This document shows, piece by piece, positions 22,766 to 30,371 of a stretch of 64,000 nucleotides of DNA. The notes beneath the pieces were generated by a model that was not told the origin of the DNA, did not search any database, and saw only the letters and a program-made list of their open reading frames with translations. Made by a program: the position numbers and the translations under genes. Source of the DNA: Alphaproteobacteria bacterium (GTDB taxonomy: Bacteria; Pseudomonadota; Alphaproteobacteria; Ferrovibrionales; Ferrovibrionaceae). The stretch covers positions 33,697 through 97,696 of the forward strand of contig JAGXRD010000085.1 of the NCBI GenBank assembly GCA_018336035.1. Direction: 5' to 3'. The first letter of the stretch is position 1. Each line of letters starts with the position of its first letter.

Positions 22766-23138
22766 GTCCGGGTTTCAGCGGGGCGGGTACCTTGGATCGA
22801 AGCGATGATCCGGCGGGGCGCCCCAGACGCTCCTTGTGGATGAATGACGACCGAATCCGAGGGTATCACCCGAATCGCCGCAAGGAAAGCAGAACCGCAG
22901 CTATTGCGCCGCAGCGTCACAGATTCTTCACAGTAGAATCAAGCAGTTAACGGAGTACTGGAAACAGGCACCCGTCTTTTAGGCCGTGCTTGTGCGGGCT
23001 TGAGGCAGGCCTGGCCCGGCTTTGGGCGGGCTTAGCGAGTCCTTGTTTCGGCTTATCGCAACCTTATAGCACCCTTATTTTGGCTTATTCCGTGAAACAT
23101 TGAAAAATTACCTTGTGAAACAGTGACTTGTTCCAAGT
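22766..23138. other. 373-bp intergenic region upstream of miaB
   Basis: No gene is supported here. The region must contain the promoter for the miaB-to-lnt group on the minus strand and the 3' end of the iron-uptake operon. Beside the helically phased array at 22987-23091, it has two GTGAAACA direct repeats (23092-23099 and 23115-23122) spaced 23 bp apart, in an AT-rich stretch unlike the surrounding coding DNA. Confidence 0.6.
22987..23091. repeat. Degenerate 10.5-bp (21-bp) phased tandem array
   Basis: Ten consecutive units of 10 or 11 bp can be aligned, each with a core NNCTT or NNCCT. The most common form is GGCTT (starts at 22997, 23018, 23029, 23050, 23082), and the last four units share CTTAT. 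The spacing keeps every CTT on the same face of the helix over about ten turns, equivalent to five 21-bp units. It lies in non-coding DNA and is not a CRISPR array because there are no unique spacers. Confidence 0.7.
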
Positions 23139-24368
23139 TCAGATGGCGGCTGGCCGCGGATTGTCAACCCCGCGCCGCCGCTTGCGGGCCCAGATCAACA
23201 CGCCGGTCACCGCCAGGGCTGCCGTCACCAGACCCATCAGCGACACCAGAATGCGCCCCGGCAGGCCGAGGATGCGACCCGAATGCACGGGAAATTGCGC
23301 CTGGATCACGATATCCGCCGCCGTGCCGGTGCCGGGCAGGCGCTCGCCCAGCAGGCGGCCATCGGCGCCATCGAAATAAAGCCGGGCCGCGCCAAGGCCG
23401 GGCGCGCCGCGCTCATGGCCGGGATGGAAGTAGCGCACCTGATAGATGCCGTAGTCGGCGGCATAGAGCAGCGCGCCGGGCGGGATCGTCCAGCCCCGGC
23501 GTTCGCCTTCAGCCATCGCGGCGGCATGGATGGCGCCATAGCTGACGCCCGGTTCGATCGGCATGGACTTCGGCCGCGGCCGGCGCTGCTCATAGGGCGT
23601 CGGGGTCGGCTGCGAGACCGCAGTCAGCAGCGGATGGAAAATCTCGCGATACAGATTGAGTGAAAATCCCGAAACGGCGAGCGTGAACAGCAACAGCCAT
23701 GCCCATAATCCGAAGGCCCGATGCCCCTCGAAGACGATGCGATGGCCATCGCCCGACCGCTTGATCAGCCAGGCCGGTTTCCAGTACCGCCAACGCCACT
23801 TTCGCGCCGGCAGCGTGAGCCAGATGCCGGTGACGCAATGCAGCGACCAGCAGAGCGCGATCGTGCCGGTCACCCACAGGCCCAGCCGTTCGATGCCCCA
23901 CAGGCCCGAGAGATGCAGATGCTGATGCAGGCGGTAGATGAAGGCGACAACCGTTTCGCGTGTGACCGGCCAGACCGCATTGCGCGCCCGCCGTCCAAGT
24001 TCGGCACCGGTGAACGGATCGACGAACACCTGATCATATGTCAGAGCGAAAGGCCGGCCGCTGGCCGGATCGAGACGCGGCGCGACGAAGAAGGACTGCG
24101 ACCGGCCGGGCGCGGGCTGCAACGGAAAATACGTGACCCGCAGGCGTGGATCGCGCGTTTCCAGCTGCTGCGCCAGGATGGTGGCCGGAAGCGCCGGACC
24201 GCTGCCGCTCGCCTGCAGCAGATGCGGGTTGAGCAGCAGGTCCAGCTCCTCGTTCCAGGCGATCACCGCACCGGTGATGCCTGAAACGCAGAGGAATCCG
24301 GCGAGCGCCAGCCCGATCCAGCGATGCAGCAGGCCGATGCCGCGACGTATCGTCATCGCACCGGCCAT
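23139..24368 (-). CDS. PepSY-associated transmembrane protein of an iron-uptake operon
   Basis: Typical PepSY_TM architecture: an N-terminal helix with 'LLHRWIGLALAGFLCVSGITG', a periplasmic PepSY region, two central helices around residues 190-260, and a C-terminal helix before a basic tail (WARKRRRG). Proteins of this family next to TonB siderophore receptors are thought to be inner-membrane reductases releasing iron from the siderophore; that role is inference here. The ATG at MAGAMTIRR lies five bases after the receptor stop codon, with a GAGG upstream, so the two genes are coupled. Confidence 0.88.
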   Translation of the reverse strand: MAGAMTIRRGIGLLHRWIGLALAGFLCVSGITGAVIAWNEELDLLLNPHLLQASGSGPALPATILAQQLETRDPRLRVTYFPLQPAPGRSQSFFVAPRLDPASGRPFALTYDQVFVDPFTGAELGRRARNAVWPVTRETVVAFIYRLHQHLHLSGLWGIERLGLWVTGTIALCWSLHCVTGIWLTLPARKWRWRYWKPAWLIKRSGDGHRIVFEGHRAFGLWAWLLLFTLAVSGFSLNLYREIFHPLLTAVSQPTPTPYEQRRPRPKSMPIEPGVSYGAIHAAAMAEGERRGWTIPPGALLYAADYGIYQVRYFHPGHERGAPGLGAARLYFDGADGRLLGERLPGTGTAADIVIQAQFPVHSGRILGLPGRILVSLMGLVTAALAVTGVLIWARKRRRGVDNPRPAAI

Positions 24369-24373
24369 CGGCC

Positions 24374-26797
24374 TCAGAAATCGAAGCTGGCCGAGAGCAG
24401 CACGGTGCGCGGATCGCCCTGGCCGAGACCGCCGAAGCTGGAAACACCCGACCAGTAATCTTCGTCCATCACATTGCGCATGGTGAGACGCAGGGTGGTG
24501 GGCGTGTTGACCAGCATGGTCTGATAGCGCGCCCCGAGATCGAACCGCACCCAGGATGGCACGCGCTGCGTATTGCCCGCATTGACATACTGGTCGCTGG
24601 TGTAAACCAGCCCGCCGCCGAGCGTCAGGCCGCTCAGGAAGGGGGTATCCCATTCCAGGCCGAGATTGGCCTGAACCTCTGGTACGCCAACCGGACGATT
24701 GCCGATATTGGCGGCGGTCGCCGTCTTGGTCAGTTCCGCATCGAGGAAAGTGACGCCGCCCAGCACGCGCAGGGTCGGCAGCAACTCGCCGAAGGCGCTC
24801 AACTCGACACCGCGGTTGCGCTGCTCGCCGCCAGAGGTGAGCACGTTGTTCACCGTCATGCTGGACGGCTTGGTGATTTCGAACACGCTCAGCATCGTGG
24901 CGATCCGGCCGAAATCGACCTTGACGCCGGCCTCCTTCTGCTTCGAGACATAGGGTGCCAGCGCCTCACCCGCATTCAGGGCCGGCGATGTGGCGACATC
25001 TCCCTTGCTCAGCCCTTCGATGTAATTGGCGTAGAGCGACACGGCCTGCCACGGCTTGACCACCAGACCCGCCATCGGCGTGTTCACTGACTTGCCATAG
25101 GCAGAGGTGGTTGCGCCGGTGGTGGTGGAATAGTTGTCCGAGTCCACAGTCTGATGCCGCACACCCAGAGTCAGCTGCACGCGCTCTTCGAGCACCGACA
25201 GGGTGTCGGCAATCGCCACGCCGGACATCGTGGTTTCGGACGTTTTTGGTACGCGCACCGGCTCGGCCAGTTGCTGCGCCGGCGACGAGGTCGGGTTGTA
25301 GATATTCGACGTGATCGCCGTGCCGTTGGTCTGGCCGCGCGACTGGGTATCCTGGTACTGCGATGCCTGCAGCGTGACAGTGTGGCTGACCATCGCGGTG
25401 TCGAAGCTGCCGCGCACGCCACCATCGACGACAAAGCGTTCTGTCTCGAACACGTTATAGGCCGGGGTGGTGGTGGTGTTGCCGGACGCCGTGGTGATCG
25501 AGGGCGTGCCGAAAATGCGGTCGACGCGGGTGACACCGCCACCGACATTGGCAAACACCGTCACCGCCGGCGTGATATCCAGTTCGGTGCGCAGCAGGCC
25601 GGACTGATCGGTGATTTCCGACCATTCCCAGCTCTGCATGATGTTGCGATGGCTATCCGGCGCATTTGGTACAGGCAGGCCAGTATTCGAAAAGAACAGC
25701 GGCCGCGACGGCGCATTGATCTTTTCATCCTGGTTGATCAGGTCGAGCGTGCTGCGGAAGCGTTCACCGCGATAATCCGCCGCCAGTGCGCCGACAAAGG
25801 CTTCGCGCGACTGGTTGTCGAGCTGGGTATCGCCACCGGCAAAGCTGCCATTGGCGCGGATGCCGAATTCCTTGTTCTCGCCATAGCGGCGGCTGACATC
25901 CACCTTGGTGCCGAGCTGGCTGTCTTCGGCGAAATCGAAGGTCAGCCGCGTCAGATCAGTATCGCCGGCGCGTTTGGGTACGATGTTGATGGTGCCGCCG
26001 ATGGCGCTGTTCGGCGCCATGCCGTTGAGCAGCGCGGTCGGCCCTTTGATGACCTCGACGCGCTCGGCATAGTCGGTCAGTACGCGATAGGTGGAGGCCA
26101 CGCCGAAGACGCCGTCGAAGGAGACATCGCCGGAATTGCCTTCGTTGATCGGAAAGCCACGGATGAAGAAGGCATCCAGAATGCCGCCGGCGTGACCGGT
26201 GAGACGTACGGAGGAATCGTTGCTCGCCACTTCACCCAGTGTGGCGGCCTGCTGGTCGGCAATCTTCTGCGCAGTGTAACTGCTGGTGCTGAAGGGCGTA
26301 TCCATGATGTCGCGATTGCCCAGCAGGCCGAGACGGCCGCCGCGCGCAACCTGACCGCCGGCATAGGTTTCGGGCAGGGCCTGCGGCGCCGCCGGACTGC
26401 GCTGCCCCTCGACCACCACCGGCGGCAGCACAGTTGCGCCGCTGCCCTGCGGCGCTTCCACCAGCGTCACGGTATTCGCACCCGTGGCGCGATAGGTCAG
26501 GCCGGTGCCGTTCAGCAGCCGCGCCAGCGCGTCGGTCGGCGTGAAGCTGCCGCGCAACGCCGGCGCGGTCTTGCCCTGTGCCAGTGCCGCCGGATAACCG
26601 ACCTGCCAGCCCGAGCTGCGGGCGAAGCTGTCGAGGGCGGCGGCCAGCGGCTGGGCCGGGATGTCAAACTGCTGCTGCGCCGGGCTGTTTTGCCCGCTTC
26701 CTTGGGCCACCGTCTGGGCCTGCACGCCCGGCTGCAGAACAGGACCAAAAGCCATGGCGCTGCCCAGCAGCAGCGCACCACGCCACGAATACCGCAT
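24374..26797 (-). CDS. TonB-dependent siderophore receptor with N-terminal signalling domain
   Basis: An outer-membrane transducer of FecA/FpvA type. After a signal peptide come an STN secretin/TonB N-terminal domain (about residues 45-118, 'FDIPAQPLAAALDSFARSSGWQVGY'-like), a plug domain (about 165-275) and a 22-strand barrel ending in the usual C-terminal Phe. The STN domain allows ligand occupancy to be passed to the FecR-like anti-sigma factor encoded upstream. The ATG three codons into the longest frame is preferred because a GGGGG sequence lies nine bases before it. The siderophore is not identifiable, and no siderophore synthesis genes are present. Confidence 0.95.
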   Translation of the reverse strand: MRYSWRGALLLGSAMAFGPVLQPGVQAQTVAQGSGQNSPAQQQFDIPAQPLAAALDSFARSSGWQVGYPAALAQGKTAPALRGSFTPTDALARLLNGTGLTYRATGANTVTLVEAPQGSGATVLPPVVVEGQRSPAAPQALPETYAGGQVARGGRLGLLGNRDIMDTPFSTSSYTAQKIADQQAATLGEVASNDSSVRLTGHAGGILDAFFIRGFPINEGNSGDVSFDGVFGVASTYRVLTDYAERVEVIKGPTALLNGMAPNSAIGGTINIVPKRAGDTDLTRLTFDFAEDSQLGTKVDVSRRYGENKEFGIRANGSFAGGDTQLDNQSREAFVGALAADYRGERFRSTLDLINQDEKINAPSRPLFFSNTGLPVPNAPDSHRNIMQSWEWSEITDQSGLLRTELDITPAVTVFANVGGGVTRVDRIFGTPSITTASGNTTTTPAYNVFETERFVVDGGVRGSFDTAMVSHTVTLQASQYQDTQSRGQTNGTAITSNIYNPTSSPAQQLAEPVRVPKTSETTMSGVAIADTLSVLEERVQLTLGVRHQTVDSDNYSTTTGATTSAYGKSVNTPMAGLVVKPWQAVSLYANYIEGLSKGDVATSPALNAGEALAPYVSKQKEAGVKVDFGRIATMLSVFEITKPSSMTVNNVLTSGGEQRNRGVELSAFGELLPTLRVLGGVTFLDAELTKTATAANIGNRPVGVPEVQANLGLEWDTPFLSGLTLGGGLVYTSDQYVNAGNTQRVPSWVRFDLGARYQTMLVNTPTTLRLTMRNVMDEDYWSGVSSFGGLGQGDPRTVLLSASFDF

Positions 26798-26901
26798 CAC
26801 ACTCATCCCCCAGATATAGCTTTACGCAAACGCCTCGCATTTGCATCCTGAATCCCTGACGTGCGGGAGGGGCCGGACCTGAAGCAGAATTCTGAAAAAA
26901 T

Positions 26902-27708
26902 TCAGCGCGTGAGGATCAGCAGACGACCGGCATAGGACGCCGCCGTCGCGCCGGTTGCCGCCGCCAGCGCCGCGACCACCGCCGGCGGGTCGTCAAGCCG
27001 ATAACTGCCGGAGACCGGCAATGCAGCCAGATCGGCGTCGCGCACCCAGATCATGCCCGGCCAGTAGCGGTTGAGTTCGGCCAGCACCGCGCCCAGCGGC
27101 CGATCGGTGAAGACCAGGCGGTTCTCGGCCCAGGCGAAGTCCGCCGGGGCCAGCGACTGCGGCTGCACGCGGCCAGCCATGACCCCCTGGCCTGCCTGCA
27201 GAACCTGCCCGGCCTGGCCCGGCGCCGTCACCAGCACCTCGCCCGCGCGTACGGAAACCGCAGCGCCCCTGTCATCCCGCGCCACGGCGTAAACCGTGCC
27301 GAGTGCCTGCGCCGTCGTCTCCCCCGCTGCCACGGTAAAGGGGCGCGCCGTCTCGGGCTGCACATCGGCCAGCAAGGTTTCGCCTGCACCACTGAACTGC
27401 AGCAACGCACCAACGCCCAGCAGCAGGATGGCCGCTGCGGCTGCACGATGGAGCCATCGCGCGCGCGGCGTAGCGATCTTCACGGGGCCAGCGAACAAGG
27501 CCGCCGTCAGGTCCGGATCCCGCCACAACGCCTCGATCTGCGCATATGCGGCGGCATGGGCCGGATCGGCGTCGCGCCAGCGTGCGAATGCCGCATGGGT
27601 TTCCGCGTCGGCCTCGCCGCGCAGCCGCGCGAACCAGTCGGCGGCTTCCTGTTGCAGGGCATCGTTGCGCGAAGGAGACATATCCATATGACGTGCGGGG
27701 CGGGTCAT
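26902..27708 (-). CDS. fecR: FecR-family anti-sigma/signal-transducing protein
   Basis: It has an N-terminal cytoplasmic DUF4880-type segment ('EAADWFARLRG', 'AFARWRDADPAHAAAYAQIEALW'), one transmembrane helix ('AAAAILLLGVGALLQF', about residues 88-103), a periplasmic FecR domain, and a C-terminal STN-like subdomain. Such proteins hold or activate the cognate ECF sigma factor and receive the signal from the TonB receptor. The ATG chosen lies 15 bases inside the minimal gap to the sigma gene; a TTG overlapping the sigma stop (TTGA) is an alternative. Confidence 0.92.
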   Translation of the reverse strand: MTRPARHMDMSPSRNDALQQEAADWFARLRGEADAETHAAFARWRDADPAHAAAYAQIEALWRDPDLTAALFAGPVKIATPRARWLHRAAAAAILLLGVGALLQFSGAGETLLADVQPETARPFTVAAGETTAQALGTVYAVARDDRGAAVSVRAGEVLVTAPGQAGQVLQAGQGVMAGRVQPQSLAPADFAWAENRLVFTDRPLGAVLAELNRYWPGMIWVRDADLAALPVSGSYRLDDPPAVVAALAAATGATAASYAGRLLILTR

Positions 27709-27722
27709 ACCTGAAGCGGATA

Positions 27723-28259
27723 TCAAGCCGTATCGACGGAAAGACAGTGTTTCAGGGCCTGTGCCAGATCCTTGGCAATGGTGCGTTCGCTGACGCCGAA
27801 GCGGCGGCCGATCTCTGCGAGCGGCAGTCCGTGCAGACGATGCAGCACCAGCACCTGACGGGCACGCTCGGGCAGATCGGCCAAAGCCGCCTGGAAGCGG
27901 CGCACGCGGTCGCGGTCCAGCATCTGCCTCTCCGGCGACGGCTCAGCGGCTGGCGCCGCTTCCACCGCTGCGTCCAGCGCGGCATCCGGCCGCGGATGCA
28001 CCAGGGCGCGGACCTTCTGCTTACGCAGGTGATCGAAGGCCAGGTTACGGGCGGTCTGATAGAGGAAGGGCTGCAGGTGCTGCACGTCGCCGGCCTCGGC
28101 GGCCGCGGCAACCTTTACGAAGGCGTCCTGCGCCAGATCCTCGGCGATATGCCGATCACCGGTCAGCCGCGCGAGCAGCCGGATCAGCGTCTGGCGCTGG
28201 GCCGAAAAGATGGTCGCGAACTCGGTTCGCGCCGCGCCAGATGCAATCTCGTCCGCCAC
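27723..28259 (-). CDS. fecI: FecI-like ECF sigma factor
   Basis: A 178-residue ECF sigma factor with region 2 ('DLAQDAFVKVAAAAE' to 'NLAFDHLRKQKVRAL') and region 4 ('LPERARQVLVLHRLHGLPLAEIGRRFGVSERTI'). It should direct RNA polymerase to the receptor operon when the FecR-like partner is triggered by a ferri-siderophore. Translation starts at GTG behind a GGGGGC sequence that forms one arm of a 7-bp hairpin. Two Fur-like palindromes lie just upstream, so transcription is probably iron-repressed. Confidence 0.93.
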   Translation of the reverse strand: MADEIASGAARTEFATIFSAQRQTLIRLLARLTGDRHIAEDLAQDAFVKVAAAAEAGDVQHLQPFLYQTARNLAFDHLRKQKVRALVHPRPDAALDAAVEAAPAAEPSPERQMLDRDRVRRFQAALADLPERARQVLVLHRLHGLPLAEIGRRFGVSERTIAKDLAQALKHCLSVDTA

Positions 28260-28261
28260 TC

Positions 28262-28281
28262 TGCCCCCAAATACGGGGGCA
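28262..28281 (-). promoter_or_regulatory. Hairpin covering the fecI ribosome-binding site
   Basis: TGCCCCC and GGGGGCA form a 7-bp perfect stem with a 6-nt loop, two bases before the GTG start codon of the sigma gene. The GGGGGC arm is the only Shine-Dalgarno-like sequence. Whether the whole hairpin is transcribed depends on the start site, which may lie inside it. Confidence 0.5.
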
Positions 28282-28309
28282 AATTATGATAATTGCGAAC
28301 GATTCGCAA
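28282..28309 (-). promoter_or_regulatory. Paired Fur-box-like palindromes over the fecI promoter
   Basis: AATTATGATAATT is a 6-1-6 perfect palindrome and TTGCGAACGATTCGCAA a 7-3-7 perfect palindrome. They adjoin and overlap slightly, as in tandem Fur operators. A plausible promoter on the minus strand (TTGCGA ... CATAAT) lies within them, so bound Fur would block RNA polymerase. A fur gene lies 1 kb away. Confidence 0.75.
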
Positions 28310-28332
28310 GTTCTCGGAAGGCCGTCTGCCGC

Positions 28333-29175
28333 TTACGCGCGATCCGCCAGGAACTCGGGCGGCAGGGCGGGCTTTTGCGGCGGCGTGCGCTGGCCGGGCT
28401 CGCGGCCGGCATTGATATCGCTCAGGCCCTCGAGAACCCTTTGATGGCACCAGGCGGCCAGGCCCTTGCGGGAGTTGAACTGGTCGATCGTGGCGGGCTG
28501 GTGGAATTCCACCACCGCCTCACAGGGACCGGCCTTGAGGAAGCGCCATAGATGCGGCACCAGATCCTCGTCGCCGACCCAGGCAAATAACGGCATCCAG
28601 CGCCGGCCGACCGGCATGTAATTCAGCTTGGCATAGCCGAGCGAGACCGGCTGCACGGTGAGTTGCTTGTCGCCGACCGGGCGTTCGGCAGCGGCAAAGA
28701 AGGCCGACTTGAAATTGTGGATGCGCAGGCCGTCCGACGAGGTGCCCTCGGGGAACAGGATCAGGCTGTCGCCGCTGGCCAGCCGCTCGATCATCTCGTC
28801 GCGATGTTCCGCGGTGCGGTGACGCTTTTCGCGTTCGACAAAGACGGTGCGCTGCAGCCGCGCCAGCGTGCCGAAGAACGGCCAGGTGCCGACTTCCTGC
28901 TTGGCAATGAAGCTGACATTGGGCATCGCCGCCGACAGCACGACGATATCGAGCCAGGAGATGTGATTGCTGACGAACAGCGTGGGCGCGGCAGCCGAAG
29001 GCTCGCCCACCTTGCGCACCTTCACGCGCAGCAGCCAGGCCACCGTGCGGTGATAGAAATACGGCAGGCTGCGGCGCAGCGGCGAATTGAGCCGGAGCAG
29101 CAGCATCTGCACGGGGATGAGCAGCATCGTCCAGACCAGGAAGACGCTGAGAGTGAATACGGCGCGGGCCGTCAT
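28333..29175 (-). CDS. Lysophospholipid acyltransferase (PlsC family)
   Basis: It has one N-terminal membrane helix ('AVFTLSVFLVWTMLLIPVQMLLL') and the PlsC signature: acyltransferase motif I 'SNHISWLDIVVL' (HX4D, about residues 71-82) and motif III 'LILFPEGTSSDG' (about 138-149). It likely acylates lysophosphatidic acid or a related lysolipid at the membrane. The 280-residue length is normal. It follows fur by 58 bases; a fur-plsC pairing is common in alphaproteobacteria. Confidence 0.92.
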   Translation of the reverse strand: MTARAVFTLSVFLVWTMLLIPVQMLLLRLNSPLRRSLPYFYHRTVAWLLRVKVRKVGEPSAAAPTLFVSNHISWLDIVVLSAAMPNVSFIAKQEVGTWPFFGTLARLQRTVFVEREKRHRTAEHRDEMIERLASGDSLILFPEGTSSDGLRIHNFKSAFFAAAERPVGDKQLTVQPVSLGYAKLNYMPVGRRWMPLFAWVGDEDLVPHLWRFLKAGPCEAVVEFHQPATIDQFNSRKGLAAWCHQRVLEGLSDINAGREPGQRTPPQKPALPPEFLADRA

Positions 29176-29233
29176 CGGAATTGGGCCGTTATGTCAAAAA
29201 TGGACGTGATACGCGGCAGGGCAGAGCAAGGCG

Positions 29234-29668
29234 TCAGGCCTTGCCCTTCTTGCCGTCCTTGTCGTCGAGCGGGACACCGAACAGTTCGAGCCGGTGATCG
29301 ACCAGCTTGTAGCCCAGGCGGGCCGCGATGCGCTCCTGCAGCGCTTCCAGTTCGGGATCGTTGAATTCGATGATCTTGCCGCTGCGGGTGTCGATCAGGT
29401 GGTCGTGATGCGATTCCGGCATCTCTTCGTAGCGGGCGCGGCCATCGCCGAGATCGAGACGGCTGAGAATGCCGTTTTCCTCGAACATGCGCACCGTGCG
29501 GTAGACCGTGGCAATCGAGATACGCGGATCGACCGCCACCGAACGGCGATGCAGCTCTTCCACATCGGGATGGTCGGTGCTGGAACTGAGGACGCGGGCG
29601 ATCACACGCCGCTGGTCCGTCATCCGCATGCCGAGTTGTTCGCAGAGTTGTTCGAGGCGGCTGCCCAT
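29234..29668 (-). CDS. fur: Fur-family metal-responsive repressor
   Basis: A 144-residue Fur protein. The N-terminal winged helix includes 'RMTDQRRVIARVL' and 'ISIATVYRTVRMFEENGIL'. The metal-binding segment is 'ESHHDHLIDTRSGKIIEF', and a second His lies in the C-terminal dimer domain ('VDHRLELFGVP'). There is no CXXC zinc site, as in many alphaproteobacterial Fur/Mur proteins, so iron versus manganese specificity is open. On the minus strand a TTTCAT...TATAAA promoter (29720-29748) lies upstream, with a 'GATTCTCAT' Fur half-site-like element in the leader. It probably controls the nearby fecI operon. Confidence 0.95.
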   Translation of the reverse strand: MGSRLEQLCEQLGMRMTDQRRVIARVLSSSTDHPDVEELHRRSVAVDPRISIATVYRTVRMFEENGILSRLDLGDGRARYEEMPESHHDHLIDTRSGKIIEFNDPELEALQERIAARLGYKLVDHRLELFGVPLDDKDGKKGKA

Positions 29669-29792
29669 GCGCCGAACGCCTTCTAATTAGATGAGAATCC
29701 CTGTCAGACTGACCGGGTATTTATAGCATGGCCCGCCGTCGGATGAAACGTGCAGGCGGCCTGCTTCAACAATGGGTTAACGGCAAAATGCC

Positions 29793-30215
29793 TTACCGGC
29801 CGCGGCGTCCCTTGCCCAGGCCGATCTTCTTGGCCAGCACCTGGCGGCGGATCGCATAGTTCGGCGCCACCATCGGGTAATCCGGCCCCAGGCCCCAGCG
29901 CTCGCGATACTGGTCCGGCGTCAGATTGTAATGGCTCATCAGATGTCGCTTCAGCATCTTCAGCTTCTTGCCGTCTTCCAGACAGACAATGTAGTCCGGC
30001 GTCACCGATTTCTTCACCGGCACGGCCGGCGCCGGCCGATCGGCCGTACCTGCTGCGCTCTCGGACAGCTCGGCGCCGATGCCGGCCAGCGTGCCGTAGA
30101 TCTGGCGGATCAGCGCGGGCAGCTCGGCAGCATCCAGCTTGTTGTTGGAAATATGTGCGGCGACGATCTCGGCCGTCAGCGCCAGCAATTCGGATCGGTC
30201 GGCGGCATCGGCCAT
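29793..30215 (-). CDS. MucR/Ros-family zinc-finger transcriptional regulator
   Basis: A 140-residue MucR-type protein with the characteristic C-terminal zinc finger 'DYIVCLEDGKKLKMLKRHL' followed by 'MSHYNLTPDQYRERWGL'. This fold is largely restricted to Alphaproteobacteria and typically represses or reshapes expression of exopolysaccharide, motility or cell-cycle genes. The ATG at MADAADRS was chosen because it matches family N-termini and has AGGAG seven bases upstream. The upstream gap contains a perfect 12-bp palindrome (CTGGCATGCCAG, 30318-30329) and a 7-bp inverted repeat (AGGCACC/GGTGCCT). Confidence 0.95.
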   Translation of the reverse strand: MADAADRSELLALTAEIVAAHISNNKLDAAELPALIRQIYGTLAGIGAELSESAAGTADRPAPAVPVKKSVTPDYIVCLEDGKKLKMLKRHLMSHYNLTPDQYRERWGLGPDYPMVAPNYAIRRQVLAKKIGLGKGRRGR

Positions 30216-30371
30216 GATCTGGCTCCTGATTGCGGCAAATAAAACGTCTGGACGGGCGCAGTATACAGGGAGCGCATTCAGCAAAGCCAGCGAGGCACCA
30301 CTGCCTTTTGGTGCCTTCTGGCATGCCAGCGCGACTTCACTGCAACTTATACTTTATGCGCTCGCGCAGAT

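Noticed and set aside
30216..30371. Terminator formed by the AGGCACC/GGTGCCT inverted repeat after tsaB-rimI
   Set aside because: It lacks a T tract on either strand; it is noted only as a possible regulatory palindrome near mucR.
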